From NCBI RefSeq assembly GCF_900091585.1, contig NZ_FMHT01000003.1:1721501-1785500 (forward strand): a stretch of 64,000 nt of DNA, read 5' to 3'. Under the pieces are notes generated by a model. It searched no databases. It was not told where the DNA came from and saw nothing but the letters and a program-made list of their open reading frames with translations. The DNA is from Micromonospora nigra (GTDB taxonomy: Bacteria > Actinomycetota > Actinomycetes > Mycobacteriales > Micromonosporaceae). Every line of letters begins with the position of its first letter. Position 1 is the first letter of the stretch. Both the position numbers and the translations under genes were made by a program. Below are positions 1 through 10,522 of this stretch, in pieces.

Positions 1-1559
1 GCGCGCTCGTCGGTGACGATGCCGCTCCACAGCAGGTGCCCGATGTTGGAGCTGAGCACGTCGCACTGGCGGCCCTCCGGGTCGAGCGCGAGCGCGTAGT
101 ACCCGCCGTCGGCCACCCACCAGTCCCGGTTGAACCGCTCCTTGAGGGCCACCGCCTCCCGCTCCAACTGCTCGGCGTACGCCGGGTCGCCCCAGAACTC
201 CCGGGCCATCCGGGCGGCGCGGATCTTCGCGTCGTACGCGTAGCCCTGCACCTCGCAGGTGGCCCGGGGGAACGGCGGCAGGGTGCCGTCCCGGTAGGAG
301 ATGGAGTCCCAGGAGTCCTTCCAGCACTGGTTCTCCAGGCCGGTGTCGGTGTTGCGCCGCTCGTACCAGATGTAGCCGTTGCCGACCAGGTCGGCGTGGT
401 CGTCGATCCACCGCAGCGCCCGGCGGCACTCCGGCTCCAGTTCCCTGACCAACTCGACGTCGCCGCTCCACCGCTCGTACTCGTCGAGCAGCACGATGAA
501 CAGCGGCGTGGAGTCCACCGCCCCGTAGTACGGCGAGTGCGGCTGTTCCTCGAAGGCGGCCGTCTCGCCGTACCGCATCTCGTGCAGGATCCGACCCGGG
601 TCCTCCTCCCGGAAGTCGTCGAACCGGGTGCCCTGCAACGCGGCCAGGATCCGCAGGGTGGTCCTGGACAGCTGTGGAGTGAACGGCAGGGTCTGCAGAC
701 AGGTCAGAATGCTGTCCCGACCGAACATCGTCATGAACCAGGGCAGGCCCGCCGCCGGCAGCGTCGCCCCGCCGAGCGACAGCGGGGAGAAGCGCAGCGC
801 GGCCAGGTCGATCAGGCTGCGCCGGTAGGTGGCCGCCATCCGGTCGTGTTCGCTGTTGACCTTCGGCGCGTTGGCGATCCACTCCTCCAGGTCGTGCTGG
901 AGGGCCAGCCGTTCGGTGCCGTGCGCCCGCAGTCCCATCCGCAGGTCGCGGCCACCCGGCCCGATCGCGAAGCTCTGCACGTCGATCTCGGTGTGCCACT
1001 GCTCGTTCGGCTCCAGGTGGACGGAGTAGGCGAAGCCGTTGCTGTCGAACCGCGCCGGACGGGAGCACGAGATCACCGTCTGCCGGTGGAAGTTGCCCCG
1101 CCGGTAGCCCAGCCGCAGCCGGTCCGCTTCCGCCTCGGCGTACAGCTCGCCCTTCTTGTTGAGGATCTCGTCCTTGACCTGGAACAGGTCGGCGAAGTCC
1201 GACCCCGCGTCCATCCGGATCTCCAGGTCCACCGGCTTCTCGTCGTGGTTGAGGATGACGATCGACTCCCGGAAGCTGCCTCCGACGGCCCGCTCCCGGA
1301 TGATCGACAGTTTCGCGTCGACGTAGTGGGTCGCCATGCCCGGCACGAGGAAGAACCGCGCCTCGTAGTACTGGAGGTCGTCGTAGGACAGCGAGTTGAG
1401 GCGCTCGCCGTTGACGGTCAGCACCCATTTCGACAGGAACCGGGTGTCCAGCGAGAACATGCCCGTCGGCTCGGTCGGCGTGGCCTCGATGTCACCGGTG
1501 TCCTGGGAGACGACGAACGTGCTGCCGTCGAGGATCCGCACCGTGCCGCTCGCTGCCAT
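1..1559 (-). CDS. Glycogen debranching (amylo-alpha-1,6-glucosidase) family protein, N-terminal part
   Basis: About 519 residues are visible; the gene runs off the left edge, so the C-terminus is missing. The first ~200 residues match the N-terminal beta-rich domain of bacterial amylo-alpha-1,6-glucosidases (GDE_N_bis type, 'TRFLSKWVLTVNG'). The remainder is the start of the alpha/alpha-barrel glucoamylase-like catalytic domain ('WFMTMFGRDSI', 'PYYGAVDSTPLFI'). Family enzymes remove alpha-1,6 branches from glycogen or related glucans in the cytoplasm; the exact substrate here is not shown. The ATG overlaps the stop of the upstream SCP2 gene by one base (TGATG), so the two are probably translationally coupled. 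Confidence 0.88.
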   Translation of the reverse strand, partial: MAASGTVRILDGSTFVVSQDTGDIEATPTEPTGMFSLDTRFLSKWVLTVNGERLNSLSYDDLQYYEARFFLVPGMATHYVDAKLSIIRERAVGGSFRESIVILNHDEKPVDLEIRMDAGSDFADLFQVKDEILNKKGELYAEAEADRLRLGYRRGNFHRQTVISCSRPARFDSNGFAYSVHLEPNEQWHTEIDVQSFAIGPGGRDLRMGLRAHGTERLALQHDLEEWIANAPKVNSEHDRMAATYRRSLIDLAALRFSPLSLGGATLPAAGLPWFMTMFGRDSILTCLQTLPFTPQLSRTTLRILAALQGTRFDDFREEDPGRILHEMRYGETAAFEEQPHSPYYGAVDSTPLFIVLLDEYERWSGDVELVRELEPECRRALRWIDDHADLVGNGYIWYERRNTDTGLENQCWKDSWDSISYRDGTLPPFPRATCEVQGYAYDAKIRAARMAREFWGDPAYAEQLEREAVALKERFNRDWWVADGGYYALALDPEGRQCDVLSSNIGHLLWSGIVTDER

Positions 1560-1930
1560 CAGCGTGCCCCCTTCGGGAACCGCCGGCGTGGCCCGTGCGC
1601 GTGCGGCGAGCCGGGGAAGATCCGCTCGACCTGCACCATCAGCCGGGCGTCGCCGCTGACCGTCATGTCGCCACGCAGGAGGGCCGCGAGGCCCTGCTCC
1701 CGGCCGGTCGCGAGGTCGTCGAACACGGCCGGGCTGGTTCCCACGACCGTGTCGGCCTCCAGGTCCTCCCGGCTGACCCGCATGTTCCCCCGGTCGATGC
1801 GCAGCAGCCAGTGCGTGGTCTGCGGTCCGTCGTTCAGGTCGAAGCGCAGCGTCCCCGAGGACTTCGCCAACAGGGGCTCGTACCCCCGGCGGTCGAGATC
1901 CTCGAAGAACCGCGTGGTCGCGTCCAGCAT
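1559..1930 (-). CDS. SCP2 sterol-binding domain protein
   Basis: A 123-residue single-domain protein resembling the SCP2/sterol-carrier fold: an alpha/beta start, then 'SGTLRFDLNDG...THWLLRIDRGNMRV' and 'ADTVVGTSPAVFDDLATGREQGLAALLRGDMTVSGD', the usual ligand-tunnel core ending in a helix. No signal peptide is seen. In actinobacteria such proteins are thought to bind small hydrophobic ligands; the ligand is unknown here. Its TGA overlaps the ATG of the debranching-enzyme gene, so the two are one transcription unit, although the functional link is unclear. The very basic tail (HAHGPRRRFPKGAR) falls outside the domain. Confidence 0.8.
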   Translation of the reverse strand: MLDATTRFFEDLDRRGYEPLLAKSSGTLRFDLNDGPQTTHWLLRIDRGNMRVSREDLEADTVVGTSPAVFDDLATGREQGLAALLRGDMTVSGDARLMVQVERIFPGSPHAHGPRRRFPKGAR

Positions 1931-2090
1931 CGCCGTCCTACCCCCCGTCGATCCAGCCCGGTGCCCGGGTCCACACCGGGGTCCCCGGTCGGGACCGGGT
2001 CAACCTCGCCCGCATCGGGTGAGTCACGGGAGGGGGAGACGCGCGGCGCCGGCCCCCGAACCGGGAACCGGCGTCCGTGGTACGCGTCGG

Positions 2091-2507
2091 TCAGTTGTTG
2101 GGTTCGTTGGCGCTGATGTCGGCGAGCACCGACTGCGGCTCCCGCTCGACGGCCAGGTCGCCCATCGACACCAACCCCACGAGCCTGCCGTCGTCGACCA
2201 CCGGCAGCCGGCGTACGGCGTACGTGCGCATCAGGTCGGCGGCGGCGACCGCGTCGTCGTACTGGCTGACGGTGATGATGTCCCTGCTGGTGATCGCGTC
2301 CAGACGGGTGCTGTTCGGGTCCATGTCCTCTGCGACCGCTCGGACCGTGATGTCCCGGTCCGTCACGATACCGACCACGGCGTCGCCGTCGGTCACCACG
2401 ACGTCGCCGATCGCGGAGTCACGCATCTCCTGGGCCGCCGCCATCAGCGTGCTGTTGCCGTCCATGGTCACCAACCGGGTCGTCATGAACTCTCCGACCG
2501 TTGTCAT
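2091..2507 (-). CDS. Tandem CBS-domain protein
   Basis: 138 residues made of two CBS motifs (about residues 8-60 and 72-128), each with the typical 'AAQEMRDSAIGDVVVTDGDAVVGIVTDRDI' / 'AADLMRTYAVRRLPVVDDGRLVGLVSMGDL' pattern. Stand-alone CBS pairs bind adenine nucleotides and act as energy or redox sensors; the target is unknown. I chose the ATG at 2507 because GAGGGGAGC lies just upstream on the minus strand. The same open frame continues upstream only as a shadow of asd. The acidic tail ends in NEPNN. Confidence 0.9.
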   Translation of the reverse strand: MTTVGEFMTTRLVTMDGNSTLMAAAQEMRDSAIGDVVVTDGDAVVGIVTDRDITVRAVAEDMDPNSTRLDAITSRDIITVSQYDDAVAAADLMRTYAVRRLPVVDDGRLVGLVSMGDLAVEREPQSVLADISANEPNN

Positions 2508-2570
2508 GGTGCTCCCCTCTCGGTGTCGGCACGGCCCGTCTACCCGCCGCCCCGACGCAGGTAACACCGC

Positions 2571-2624
2571 CGCGAGCGGGCTGGAACCGACACCGCCCGC
2601 GAGCGGGCTGGAACCGACACCGCC
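2571..2624. repeat. Tandem 27-bp duplication
   Basis: Two perfect head-to-tail copies of a 27-base unit (2571-2597 and 2598-2624) beginning cgcgagcgggctgg, with a few bases of partial copies on either side. It lies between the stop of asd and the start of the CBS gene, both on the minus strand. A recent slippage duplication is the simplest reading. No stem or regulatory motif is evident. Confidence 0.85.
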
Positions 2625-2644
2625 CGCCCGACGGTCCCCGGTCG

Positions 2645-5086
<2,442 letters not shown>

Positions 5087-5090
<4 letters not shown>

Positions 5091-6382
5091 TGGTCTTTCC
5101 CTTCGGGGAGGTACGTCAGAGTCACCCGGTCGGCGGGCGCGAGCACCTCGGCAGCCGCCTCGGCGATCTGCTCGGCCGTCACCGCCAGCCAGGCCGGCAG
5201 CCGTTCGCCGGCAGCCGCCGGATCGCCGAACTGGGTGGCGTACCGGCCGAGGGTGTCCGCCCGACCGTCGACGGTGGACATCTGCCGCCACCAGGCGGTA
5301 CTCAGCAGCGCCTTGGCCCGGTCCAGCTCGGCGGCGGTGACCGCGACGGTGGTCAGCTCGTCGACGACCTCGGCCAGCCCGGCGGCGAGCCGCTCCGCGT
5401 CGACTCCGGGCCGGGCGGTGGCGGTGGCGATCAGCGGAGCGGGGGCGTGCGCCAGGTCCACCCCGTACGCCCCGACCAGATCCGGCTGGGCGATCCGTTC
5501 CCCGTCGGCGAGGCGCTGGTAGAGGCGGCTGCCCCGACCGCTGCCGAGGACGGTGGCCAGCACGGTCACCACGTCGTACCCGGGGCCGCCGAACGGGTGG
5601 GTGCGGTGCGCGACGTACGCCCGGGGCGCGGGCACGTCGGCGACGACCTGCTCCACGGCCGGCTGCCCGGCGGCCGGCACCGTCCGCCCGTCCGGTGCGG
5701 CGGGGATCTCCGGGCGCGGCGGGATCGCGCCGAAGTACTTGTCGGCCAGCGCGAAGACGTCGGCGGCGGCGGCGTCCCCGACGACGGTCAGCACGGCGTT
5801 GTTCGGCGCGTAGTACGTCGCGTGGAACGCCTGGAAGGTGGCCAGGTCGGCGGCGTTCAGGTCGGCCATCGACCCGATCGTGGGGTGGTGGTAGGGATGC
5901 CCGGGTGGGTAGAGCAGCGGCAGCAGCCGCAGCCACGCGTCGCCGTACGGGACGTTCTCGTAGCGCTGCCGCCGTTCGTTCTTCACCACGTCCCGCTGGT
6001 TGTCCAGCGTCTCCTGGGTCAGCGCGGGGACGAGGCCACCCATCCGGTCGGCCTCCAGCCACAGCGCCAGTTCCAGATGCTCGGCGGGGACGGTCTCGAA
6101 GTAGTTGGTGCGGTCCGGGTTGGTGGTCGCGTTCAGCGAACCACCGGCCCCCTGCACCAGTTTCATGTGCTCGGTCTTGGCGACGTTCACCGAACCTTCG
6201 AACATGAGGTGCTCGAACAGGTGCGCGAAGCCCGTCTGCCCGGCCGGCTCGTGCCGGGAGCCGACGTCGTACCAGATGTTGACCGCGACCGCCGGTGCGG
6301 TGCGGTCCTCGCTCACCACCACACGCAGGCCGTTGTCCAGTCGGGTGGTCTCGATGGGCCAGGGGTAACCGCTGTCGGGCAT
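5087..6382 (-). CDS. M16 family zinc metallopeptidase, catalytic subunit
   Basis: 431 residues. The inverted zinc-binding motif HLFEH is present (His54, Glu57, His58), followed by 'FEGSVNVAKTEHMKLVQGAGGSLNATTNPDRTNYFETVP' and the downstream acidic segment 'VVKNERRQR' that supplies the third ligand in this family. Family members degrade peptides or process precursors; the substrate is not predictable. The gene is followed by the zinc-less partner with a 4-base overlap, so the two are co-translated and probably assemble. No signal peptide is visible, so a cytoplasmic location is inferred. Confidence 0.93.
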
Positions 6383-6474
6383 GGCCCGACGCTATCCGAT
6401 CTCCGGGTCACGAAGGGAACGAGACGGCACGCGGCGAGCCGGTATCGAGCGCGGGCCACCGGGTACGGAGGGGC

Positions 6475-7221
6475 ATGCCCGCACCCTTGTCACCCACCCC
6501 CGCCGACCGGGCCGCCGCCGCGCTCACCCGGGCCGCCGCCGCCCTGGCCCGGGTGCGCCGGGCCCGTCTGCTGCACCCGGCGGGTCGGACCTTCGCCGGG
6601 GAGGTGCTGGTCTGGGGCTCATCCGGGCCCCCCACCGGGGTGCCGCTGCTCGACGAGCCGGGCCGTTACCGGGCGACCGTCCGGCTGTCCAAGGGGGTTC
6701 CCACCCCCGGCGCCTGGCCGGACGTGCTCGGGCTGGCGGTGCGGCTGCACCGGCCCGAGGGCCCGCCGTTCGACCTGCTGGTCAGCTCCAGCGGCGCGGC
6801 GCCGGTGCTGCGGAACCTGCCGCTGCCGCGGCGGCGCTTCGCCGGGACGTACTCGACGATCATGTCCTACCGGGCCGGCCGGCGGCGGCTGTGGCTGGCC
6901 GCGCTGGCCGACCCGGAGTCGGTCGACCTGGGCCGCAGCCTGGCCGAGGTGACCGCCGCGACCCGGGCGGACGCGCCCCGGCTGGTGCTCGGGGTCGCGT
7001 CCGCGGTCGGGCCGTGGCGGCTGTTCGGGCAGGTCAGCCTCGGCGACCAGCTCAGCGCCCAGGAGGACGCGGCGCTGGCCTTCGACCCGGTGGCGAACCT
7101 GCCGTGGGGGTTACGGGCGGTGGGCCCGATGGCCTGGCTGCGGGAGCACACCTACCGGGGCTCCCGCAGCGCGCGGGGGGCCACCGCTCAGTCGGGCGGC
7201 TCGATCGGGGTCACGGTCTGA
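6475..7221 (+). CDS. Catalase-superfamily-like protein (uncertain function)
   Basis: 248 residues. The pattern 'YRATVRLSKGVPTPGAWPDVLGLAVRLH...FDLLVSSSG' followed by 'FAGTYSTIMSYRAG' resembles the core of catalase-fold heme proteins and catalase-related proteins, but I do not see a complete catalase active site. Heme binding and activity are therefore not assured. The start was chosen at 6475 because GGAGGGG lies directly upstream and because longer starts run into the divergent M16 gene's promoter region. The 3' end overlaps the convergent small gene by 34 bases. Confidence 0.6.
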   Translation: MPAPLSPTPADRAAAALTRAAAALARVRRARLLHPAGRTFAGEVLVWGSSGPPTGVPLLDEPGRYRATVRLSKGVPTPGAWPDVLGLAVRLHRPEGPPFDLLVSSSGAAPVLRNLPLPRRRFAGTYSTIMSYRAGRRRLWLAALADPESVDLGRSLAEVTAATRADAPRLVLGVASAVGPWRLFGQVSLGDQLSAQEDAALAFDPVANLPWGLRAVGPMAWLREHTYRGSRSARGATAQSGGSIGVTV

Positions 7222-7403
7222 TCGGAGGTACGCCGTTCCAGGACCGTGTCGGGGGCGGCGTTCTGGTCGGCCTCCCGCCGGTCCGAGTCGGCGAGGATCG
7301 CGTCGGCCTGCGCCTGCGGGTCGTCGCTGCCGGCCGCCGCCTCCTCGGGCAGGAGGTGGGCGCGGGACTCCACCCGGTCCTGGTCGCTCTGCTGGTGAGT
7401 CAT
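7188..7403 (-). CDS. Small acidic hypothetical protein
   Basis: 71 residues, hydrophilic and rich in Asp, Glu, Gln and Ala, with no membrane segment or recognised domain ('AHLLPEEAAAGSDDPQAQADAILADSDRREADQNA'). This composition is common in short actinobacterial hypothetical proteins. The ATG at 7403 is preceded by a modest GGAA. Its 3' end overlaps the convergent catalase-like gene. Its upstream neighbour is the DUF839 gene on the same strand, 38 bases away, so the two may be co-transcribed. Confidence 0.6.
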   Translation of the reverse strand: MTHQQSDQDRVESRAHLLPEEAAAGSDDPQAQADAILADSDRREADQNAAPDTVLERRTSDQTVTPIEPPD

Positions 7404-7441
7404 GTCCGGTTCCTTACCCCGCGCGCGGTCCGCGCACGCGG

Positions 7442-8596
7442 TCAGGAGCGGAACGGGCCGCGCACCTCGTAGGTGATGCCGCCGCTGGACGAGCCGGAGG
7501 TGCCGCGCTGGGAGGAGAAGTAGAACCGGGTGCCGTCGGGTGAGAACGCCGGCCCGCAGATCTCCGAGGACGACTGGCCGGTGATCCGCAGGAACGGCGC
7601 GACCACCTCGTCGGGGGTGATGATGTTGATCTCCATGTTGCCGCCGTCCTCGGCCACGTACAGGTCCCCGCCCGGCGTGCCGGTGATGTTGTCCACCCCG
7701 GTCAGCGGCGCGCTGCCGGAGACCAGCGAGTCGTCGTACGCCAGGGCGATGCGCTGGTTGACCGCGTCGTACGCCCACACCCGGTTGTCGCCCTTCGTGG
7801 TGAACCAGCAGGTGCCGTCGGCGTACCAGCAGCCCTCGCCGCCGTTGAACCGCTTCGCGCCGGAGACCTGGTTGCGGGTGTAGGTGGGCGACCCGTCGGG
7901 GTCGGGCACCCGGGCCCAGGTCACCGGGCCGCTGGTGGCGGAACCGGCGACCAGCACCTCCAGGGTGCCGGCCGACAGGTCGCCCCAGGTGGTGGGCCGG
8001 AAGCGGTAGAAGCAGCCGGTCGACTCGTCCTCGGTCAGGTAGATCACCCGACGGACCGGGTCGCAGGCCGCCGCCTCGTGGGTGAACCGCCCCATGGCCG
8101 CCCGCCGCACCCCGGCCTTACCGCCCTGCGGGTACGTCTCGTAGACGTACCCCCGGCTGACCTCCTCGCCGGACAGCCAGGTTCCCCACGGGGTGGCGCC
8201 GCCGGCGCAGTTGCGGTTGGTGTTCGACAGGATCCGGTACGCCGAGGCGATGCTGCCGTCGGCGTTGAACCGCACCGCCGAGACCCCGCCGGTACCGGAG
8301 ATCTCGGAGTTCGAGACGTAGATCCAGCCGGTGCCCGCGGCGAAGCAGGCCCCGCCGTCGGGGGCGTCGTGCCAGGTGTACGAGGTTCCGGAGACGGCCT
8401 GCCGCGAGCGGGCGATGATCCGGCTGGTGAAGCCGGCGGGCAACTGGATGCCCCGGGCGTCGGCGGGTTGCAGCGGCCCGTAGGGGCTGGCCCCGGGCTG
8501 GGCGGGCGCGGCCAGCGCGGCTCCGGCCCAGAGGCTGCCGGAGAAAGCTGCGGCCCCACCGGCGACGGTGGCGCGCAGGACGGTACGACGGTCCAT
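7442..8596 (-). CDS. Tat-exported DUF839/PhoX-like protein
   Basis: 384 residues. The N-terminus MDRRTVLRATVAGGAAAF is a twin-arginine signal with a cleavage region ending GAALAAPA. The rest is a beta-propeller-like protein of the DUF839 (PhoX) type: 'WGTWLSGEEV', 'TEDESTGCFYRF', 'GEGCWYADGTCWFTTKGDN', 'GPAFSPDGTRFYFSSQRG'. Family members include calcium-dependent secreted alkaline phosphatases, but many paralogues have unknown activity, so phosphatase function is only possible. GGAGG sits six bases before the ATG. It is divergent from the aromatic attenuator and DAHP synthase. Confidence 0.85.
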   Translation of the reverse strand: MDRRTVLRATVAGGAAAFSGSLWAGAALAAPAQPGASPYGPLQPADARGIQLPAGFTSRIIARSRQAVSGTSYTWHDAPDGGACFAAGTGWIYVSNSEISGTGGVSAVRFNADGSIASAYRILSNTNRNCAGGATPWGTWLSGEEVSRGYVYETYPQGGKAGVRRAAMGRFTHEAAACDPVRRVIYLTEDESTGCFYRFRPTTWGDLSAGTLEVLVAGSATSGPVTWARVPDPDGSPTYTRNQVSGAKRFNGGEGCWYADGTCWFTTKGDNRVWAYDAVNQRIALAYDDSLVSGSAPLTGVDNITGTPGGDLYVAEDGGNMEINIITPDEVVAPFLRITGQSSSEICGPAFSPDGTRFYFSSQRGTSGSSSGGITYEVRGPFRS

Positions 8597-8713
8597 CGAA
8601 AACCTCCGATTACGGCGTGCGGTGGCGCCGAAACTACCGACCGTTCTATCGACGGAGATGAACGTGAAGCGAGGTGTTGCCGACGAGGGGATGGCCATGT
8701 CGCTCCGGTCGGG

Positions 8714-8719
8714 TACGCT
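8714..8719 (+). promoter_or_regulatory. Putative -10 element for the aroF leader (leaderless transcript)
   Basis: TACGCT fits the actinobacterial TANNNT -10 pattern and ends seven bases before the GTG of the leader peptide. Transcription would therefore begin at or next to the start codon. No convincing -35 box is visible at the usual distance. The leader GTG also lacks a ribosome-binding site, which agrees with a leaderless mRNA. Confidence 0.5.
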
Positions 8720-8726
8720 GACCGGC

Positions 8727-8786
8727 GTGACGCGTTCGTATCGATGGTTTAGGCAGCCGGCTCGCAAGCCGGTGACTTCACCATGA
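8727..8786 (+). CDS. Aromatic amino acid leader peptide of the DAHP synthase gene
   Basis: A 19-residue open frame reads V-T-R-S-Y-R-W-F-R-Q-P-A-R-K-P-V-T-S-P and stops at 8784-8786. Tyr5, Trp7 and Phe8 fall within four codons, all three end products of the pathway started by the downstream enzyme. Several codons are ones GC-rich actinomycetes avoid (TAT, TTT, CGA, AGG, ACT, TCA, CCA), in contrast to the neighbouring genes. It lies 140 bases before the DAHP synthase gene and 30 bases before an intrinsic terminator. The inferred role is to sense charged tRNA-Tyr/Trp/Phe by ribosome stalling. Confidence 0.75.
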   Translation: MTRSYRWFRQPARKPVTSP

Positions 8787-8814
8787 TCTGACGTCACCAG
8801 GTTCACGAGCCGGC
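8756..8814 (+). promoter_or_regulatory. Alternative RNA pairings of the aroF attenuator
   Basis: Segment 8757-8762 (CCGGCT) can pair with 8767-8772 (AGCCGG) inside the leader peptide. Alternatively, 8756-8764 (GCCGGCTCG) pairs perfectly, nine bases, with 8806-8814 (CGAGCCGGC) just ahead of the terminator. A third option is 8771-8776 with 8793-8798 (GGTGAC/GTCACC). These are mutually exclusive and would be set by ribosome position on the Tyr-Trp-Phe codons. Which fold is the antiterminator cannot be decided by eye. Confidence 0.55.
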
Positions 8815-8815
8815 C

Positions 8816-8843
8816 GGGCAGGAGCTTCACGCTCCTGCCCTTT
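8816..8843 (+). terminator. Intrinsic terminator of the aroF leader (attenuator)
   Basis: Perfect 10-bp stem GGGCAGGAGC (8816-8825) and GCTCCTGCCC (8831-8840), with a TTCAC loop and TTT directly after. It lies after the leader peptide stop and before the coding start, the place expected of a transcription attenuator. Confidence 0.75.
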
Positions 8844-8909
8844 CGCGTACGAGCAGCCGGCTCGACCCGGGCACCGGCACCGGGGGCGGTCGGCGGAAGG
8901 ATGCCCACC

Positions 8910-9995
8910 GTGACGACCCCGGAGACCGACCGGGTCAGCGATCAGCGGATCGACCGTGTCGTGCCGCTGACCACCCCTGCCCTGCTGCACCACGAGCTGC
9001 CCCTGGACGCCACCCTCGCCTCGGCCGTACTGGCCGGTCGGCGCGCGGTGAGCCGGGTGCTGGACCGCACCGACGACCGCCTGCTGGTGGTGGTCGGCCC
9101 CTGCTCGGTGCACGACCCGGCCGCCGCGCTGGAGTACGCCCACCGCCTGCGGGCCACCGCCGACCGGCTCGCCGACGACCTGCTCGTGGTCATGCGGGTG
9201 TACTTCGAGAAGCCCCGCTCGACGGTGGGCTGGAAGGGCCTGATCAACGACCCGGGGCTCGACGGCTCCGGCGACGTGAACACGGGTCTGCGCAAGGCCC
9301 GCGCGCTGCTGCTCGACGTGCTGCGCCTGGGGCTGCCGGTGGGCTGCGAGTTCCTCGACCCCATCACCCCGCAGTACATCGCCGACACCGTGGGGTGGGG
9401 CGCGATCGGCGCCCGTACGGTGGAGAGCCAGGTGCACCGGCAGCTCGCCTCCGGCCTGTCCATGCCCATCGGCATGAAGAACCGTCCCGACGGCAGCATC
9501 TCCACGGCGGTCGACGCGATCCGGGCGGCGGGCGTGCCGCACGTGTTCCCGGGCATCGACCACTCCGGCACGCCGGCGATCCTGCACACCCGCGGCAACG
9601 CCGACGGCCACCTGGTGCTGCGCGGGGGCGGCGGTCGGCCGAACTACGACGCCGCGTCGGTGGCGGGGGCGCTGGACCTGCTGCGGGCGGCCGGGCTGCC
9701 GCAGCGGCTGGTCGTGGACGCCAGCCACGCCAACAGCGGCAAGGACCACCGCAACCAGCCGTTGGTGGCCGCCGACGTGGCCAGCCAGATCGCCGGCGGC
9801 CAGCGCGGCATCACGGGCATCATGCTGGAGAGCTTCCTGCTCGCCGGCCGGCAGGAGCTGGACCCGACCCGGGAGCTGACGTACGGCCGGTCGATCACGG
9901 ACGCCTGCATCGGCTGGGACACCACCGACGAGGTCCTCTCCCACCTGGCCCAGGCGGTCCGCACCCGCCGCGCCACCCACCCCGTCCCCGCCTGA
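8910..9995 (+). CDS. aroF: 3-deoxy-7-phosphoheptulonate (DAHP) synthase, class I
   Basis: Condenses phosphoenolpyruvate with erythrose 4-phosphate, the first step of the shikimate pathway. It belongs to class I (AroF/G/H-like), shown by 'VVGPCSVHDPAAALEYA', 'MRVYFEKPRSTVGWKGLINDP', 'GCEFLDPITPQYIAD', 'GARTVESQVHRQLASGLSMPIGMKNRPDG' and 'VDASHANSGKDHRNQP'. Length is about 361 residues, as usual. GGAAGG lies nine bases before GTG 8910; an in-frame ATG at 8901 abuts it directly and is less likely. Many actinobacteria rely on a class II enzyme, so this may be a second isoenzyme. Expression is probably set by the leader-peptide attenuator upstream. Confidence 0.94.
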   Translation: MTTPETDRVSDQRIDRVVPLTTPALLHHELPLDATLASAVLAGRRAVSRVLDRTDDRLLVVVGPCSVHDPAAALEYAHRLRATADRLADDLLVVMRVYFEKPRSTVGWKGLINDPGLDGSGDVNTGLRKARALLLDVLRLGLPVGCEFLDPITPQYIADTVGWGAIGARTVESQVHRQLASGLSMPIGMKNRPDGSISTAVDAIRAAGVPHVFPGIDHSGTPAILHTRGNADGHLVLRGGGGRPNYDAASVAGALDLLRAAGLPQRLVVDASHANSGKDHRNQPLVAADVASQIAGGQRGITGIMLESFLLAGRQELDPTRELTYGRSITDACIGWDTTDEVLSHLAQAVRTRRATHPVPA

Positions 9996-10004
9996 ACCCG
10001 GACA

Positions 10005-10036
10005 GTGCCGCCCCCGGGGTACGCCCGGGGCGGCAC
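10005..10036. terminator. Probable terminator after aroF
   Basis: Inverted repeat GTGCCGCCCC...GGGGCGGCAC (10005-10014 with 10027-10036). Inner GGG/CCC can extend the stem. It starts nine bases after the aroF stop. There is no T-run, as is common for terminators of GC-rich actinomycetes. Confidence 0.6.
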
Positions 10037-10116
10037 AACCCGGAATGGGGCGCCCCCGGGACGGATCGCGCGACGATGCCGGGTTTGACCGATTCGGTCG
10101 CGGGTAGCTGAGCCAT

Positions 10117-10443
10117 GTGAGCGACGACGCACCCGTGCGAGACACCACCGTCGGAGCGGCCGCCGAACCGGACGCGCCCGCCGTCGACCCGTCCGACCTG
10201 CCCACCGCGGAGATCTGGGTGGCGGAGGACGACCTACCGGACGAGGACCTGGACACCCGGCCCCTCGACGAGTTGCTCGACGACCTCTACCACGGCCAGG
10301 AGCGGATCAGCCAGGCGGACATCTACCGCCGCGCGGTGGCCGCGGAGCTGCCCTCCCAGCTGCTCTCCCGACTGTCCGCGCTGCCGCAGGGCGAGTACTC
10401 CGTCGACGAGGTGACCGACCTGCTGGGCGGCGCCCAGCCCTGA
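10117..10443 (+). CDS. Acidic hypothetical protein
   Basis: 108 residues, GTG start. The first ~60 residues are disordered and strongly acidic (DLPTAEIWVAEDDLPDEDLDTRPLDELLDDLY). The C-terminal part (about 65-105) looks helical, 'ISQADIYRRAVAAELPSQLLSRLSALPQGEYSVDEVTDLLGG', and could be a small DNA- or protein-binding unit. I do not recognise the family. An out-of-frame ATG overlaps the GTG at 10115. No function can be assigned. Confidence 0.6.
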   Translation: MSDDAPVRDTTVGAAAEPDAPAVDPSDLPTAEIWVAEDDLPDEDLDTRPLDELLDDLYHGQERISQADIYRRAVAAELPSQLLSRLSALPQGEYSVDEVTDLLGGAQP

Positions 10444-10522
10444 CCGCCCGGCCGCGTACGCCCACCGAGTCCCGGACCGCCCGGGCCGCCCCCACGGCGG
10501 CGACGAGGAACAGGAGCGCGAG

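Noticed and set aside
36..2564. An 842-codon plus-strand frame over the debranching, SCP2 and CBS genes
   Set aside because: Shadow composition; three real genes with recognisable domains lie opposite.
8727..8800. tRNA-like element upstream of aroF
   Set aside because: The stems do not form a cloverleaf and no anticodon arm or T-loop GTTCRA is placed correctly. The leader-peptide attenuator explains the stems.
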